From: Salegentibacter sp.
GTDB taxonomy: Bacteria > Bacteroidota > Bacteroidia > Flavobacteriales > Flavobacteriaceae
Length of the DNA stretch: 6,341 nt
Direction of reading: 5' to 3'
Assembly: GCA_024635815.1 (NCBI GenBank)
Contig: JAGXIG010000080.1
Coordinates: 1-6,341 of the forward strand
The position numbers and the translations under genes were made by a program. The notes under the pieces are model-generated. The model did no database searches, was not told the origin of the DNA, and worked only from the letters and a program-made list of their open reading frames with translations. This document shows, piece by piece, positions 5,179 to 6,341 of the stretch (position 1 is its first letter; the number at the start of each line of letters is the position of its first letter).

Positions 5179-6341
5179 CTAAACTGCTGTTTTCACCTGT
5201 GTGGTGTCCGCGTTAATTCTTTTCTTTCTACGCTTTACATTCGACTGAATTACATAGTGATCTATCGTAGGCGCAAATACATTCATTAGTAAGATCGCAA
5301 GCATTACCCCTTCAGGATACGCCGGGTTAAACACCCTAATCATTACCGAAAGAAAACCTATTAAGAATCCGTAGATCCATTTTCCCTTCATTGTTTGCGC
5401 GGCCGAGACAGGGTCTGTAGCCATAAAAACAATACCAAAGGCAAGACCACCAATAATAAGATGACCATACCAGGGGAAGTTTGTAAGTTCGTTCCCGGTA
5501 ACTCCCATAGCAGGTAAAGCGTTAAAAATAAGCGCCATTGCCGCAGCTCCTATAAATGCACTCAATATAATTCTCCAGCTTCCAACTTTTGTTAATATTA
5601 AAAGTAGTGCTCCTACAAGGACCAAAAGCGTTGAAGTTTCTGCGACAGAGCCGGGGATGACTCCGTAGAACATATCCATCATACCGTAACTTACATTATC
5701 TCCTGCTGCTAATGAACCAAGTATTGTTTCACCAGAAATTGCATCTACATTACTTGCCTCACTAACCCAAACCTGGTTACCAGACATATAAGTAGGATAG
5801 GCGAAAAAGGCAAATGCCCTTGCCGTAAGCGCGGGGTTAAGAATATTCATTCCTGTACCTCCAAAAGCTTCTTTACCGATAAGTACAGCAAATACTACTG
5901 ATAATGCCAACATCCAAAGCGGAAGGTCTACAGGCATAATCATTGGTATCAATAATCCAGTTACCAAGTATCCTTCGTTTACTTCGTGACCTCTAAAGAT
6001 GGCGAAAGCAAACTCAATTCCCAATCCAACCGCATAAGAAACAACGATCATAGGAACAATTTTCAATGCTCCGTGGCCAATCGCTTCCCAAAAGGTAAAA
6101 GCTTCACCTAGTTGGCTAAAGTGTTGGTAACCTTGATTCCACATTCCGAAGATCAACGCCGGAATAAGGGCAAGTACCACTGTGATCATCGTACGCTTTA
6201 AGTCTACTGCGTCACGAATATGAGATCCCTTTTGCGTGGTATGATTTGGAGTAAATAAAAAAGTATCTATTGCGTTAACAGCAGGTGCATACTTTTCATA
6301 TTTTTTTCCCGGTGCAAAGGGCTCTTTTATTTTATCTAATC
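5179..6341 (-). CDS. nqrB: Na+-translocating NADH:quinone reductase subunit B, N-terminus cut by window edge
   Basis: NqrB is the large membrane subunit that carries a covalent FMN and takes part in Na+ translocation and quinone reduction. The frame stays open to the right edge. It gives LDKIKEPFAPGKKYEKY, then a segment with DTFLFTPNHTTQKGSHIRDAVDLKR, then MITVVLALIPALIFGMWNQGYQHF. The Met at 6189 is therefore internal and the real start lies an estimated ten or so codons beyond the window. 386 residues are visible. Typical segments are NEGYLVTGLLIPMIMPVDLPLW, GKEAFGGTGMNILNPALTARAF, FMATDPVSAAQT and a basic tail (VKRRKKR). Many hydrophobic helices are evident. The FMN site reads DAISGET, with Thr preserved but Glu in place of the usual Ala. 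The upstream gene should be nqrA. Confidence 0.97.
   Translation of the reverse strand, partial: LDKIKEPFAPGKKYEKYAPAVNAIDTFLFTPNHTTQKGSHIRDAVDLKRTMITVVLALIPALIFGMWNQGYQHFSQLGEAFTFWEAIGHGALKIVPMIVVSYAVGLGIEFAFAIFRGHEVNEGYLVTGLLIPMIMPVDLPLWMLALSVVFAVLIGKEAFGGTGMNILNPALTARAFAFFAYPTYMSGNQVWVSEASNVDAISGETILGSLAAGDNVSYGMMDMFYGVIPGSVAETSTLLVLVGALLLILTKVGSWRIILSAFIGAAAMALIFNALPAMGVTGNELTNFPWYGHLIIGGLAFGIVFMATDPVSAAQTMKGKWIYGFLIGFLSVMIRVFNPAYPEGVMLAILLMNVFAPTIDHYVIQSNVKRRKKRINADTTQVKTAV
5725..5745 (-). other. FMN attachment motif of NqrB, non-canonical (DAISGET)
   Basis: The codons encode D-A-I-S-G-E-T. The acceptor Thr (5725-5727) is preserved, as are Asp, Ser and Gly, but the residue before Thr is Glu (GAA, 5728-5730), not the Ala of the consensus. 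The location after a hydrophobic helix and the VWVSEASN loop matches that of the flavinylated Thr of Vibrio NqrB. Confidence 0.8.

Overview
This window looks like chromosome from a marine-type member of the Bacteroidota, most likely the family Flavobacteriaceae. The protein sequences resemble flavobacterial Nqr subunits. Genes are closely packed, starts lack strong Shine-Dalgarno sequences, intergenic DNA is AT-rich, and there is a flavobacterial-style REP repeat built on a CTGAA...TTCAG hairpin.

Almost everything lies on the minus strand and should be read from right to left. The block starts with nqrB, whose first residues lie beyond the right edge, and continues with nqrC, nqrD, nqrE and nqrF. 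These encode five of the six subunits of the Na+-pumping NADH:quinone oxidoreductase; nqrA should lie just outside the window. After nqrF comes a 155-bp gap almost filled by a 131-bp palindromic repeat element. Then follow a small cysteine-free protein of unknown function (118 aa) and apbE, the flavin transferase that attaches FMN covalently to NqrB and NqrC. At the far left, the last 51 codons of a plus-strand gene, probably a SAM-dependent methyltransferase, overlap the 3' end of apbE by 12 bp in convergent orientation.

Functionally the block forms one system. NqrF takes electrons from NADH through FAD and a 2Fe-2S cluster. NqrD and NqrE carry the four cysteines of the membrane iron-sulfur centre. 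NqrC and NqrB carry covalent FMN, and electrons end on quinone while Na+ is exported. ApbE is the maturation enzyme for the two FMN sites, and both acceptor threonines can be located. The NqrC site is canonical (DAISGAT). The NqrB site reads DAISGET, with Glu in place of the usual Ala.

No wholly new multi-gene system is visible. The points most worth following are: (1) the REPIN/MITE-like element after nqrF, which may also terminate the nqr transcript; (2) the conserved-looking 118-aa protein in the maturation-gene position, whose N-terminal half resembles the YraN/UPF0102 nuclease fold without its active-site residues; (3) the altered flavinylation motif of NqrB; and (4) a 30-residue N-terminal extension of NqrD.
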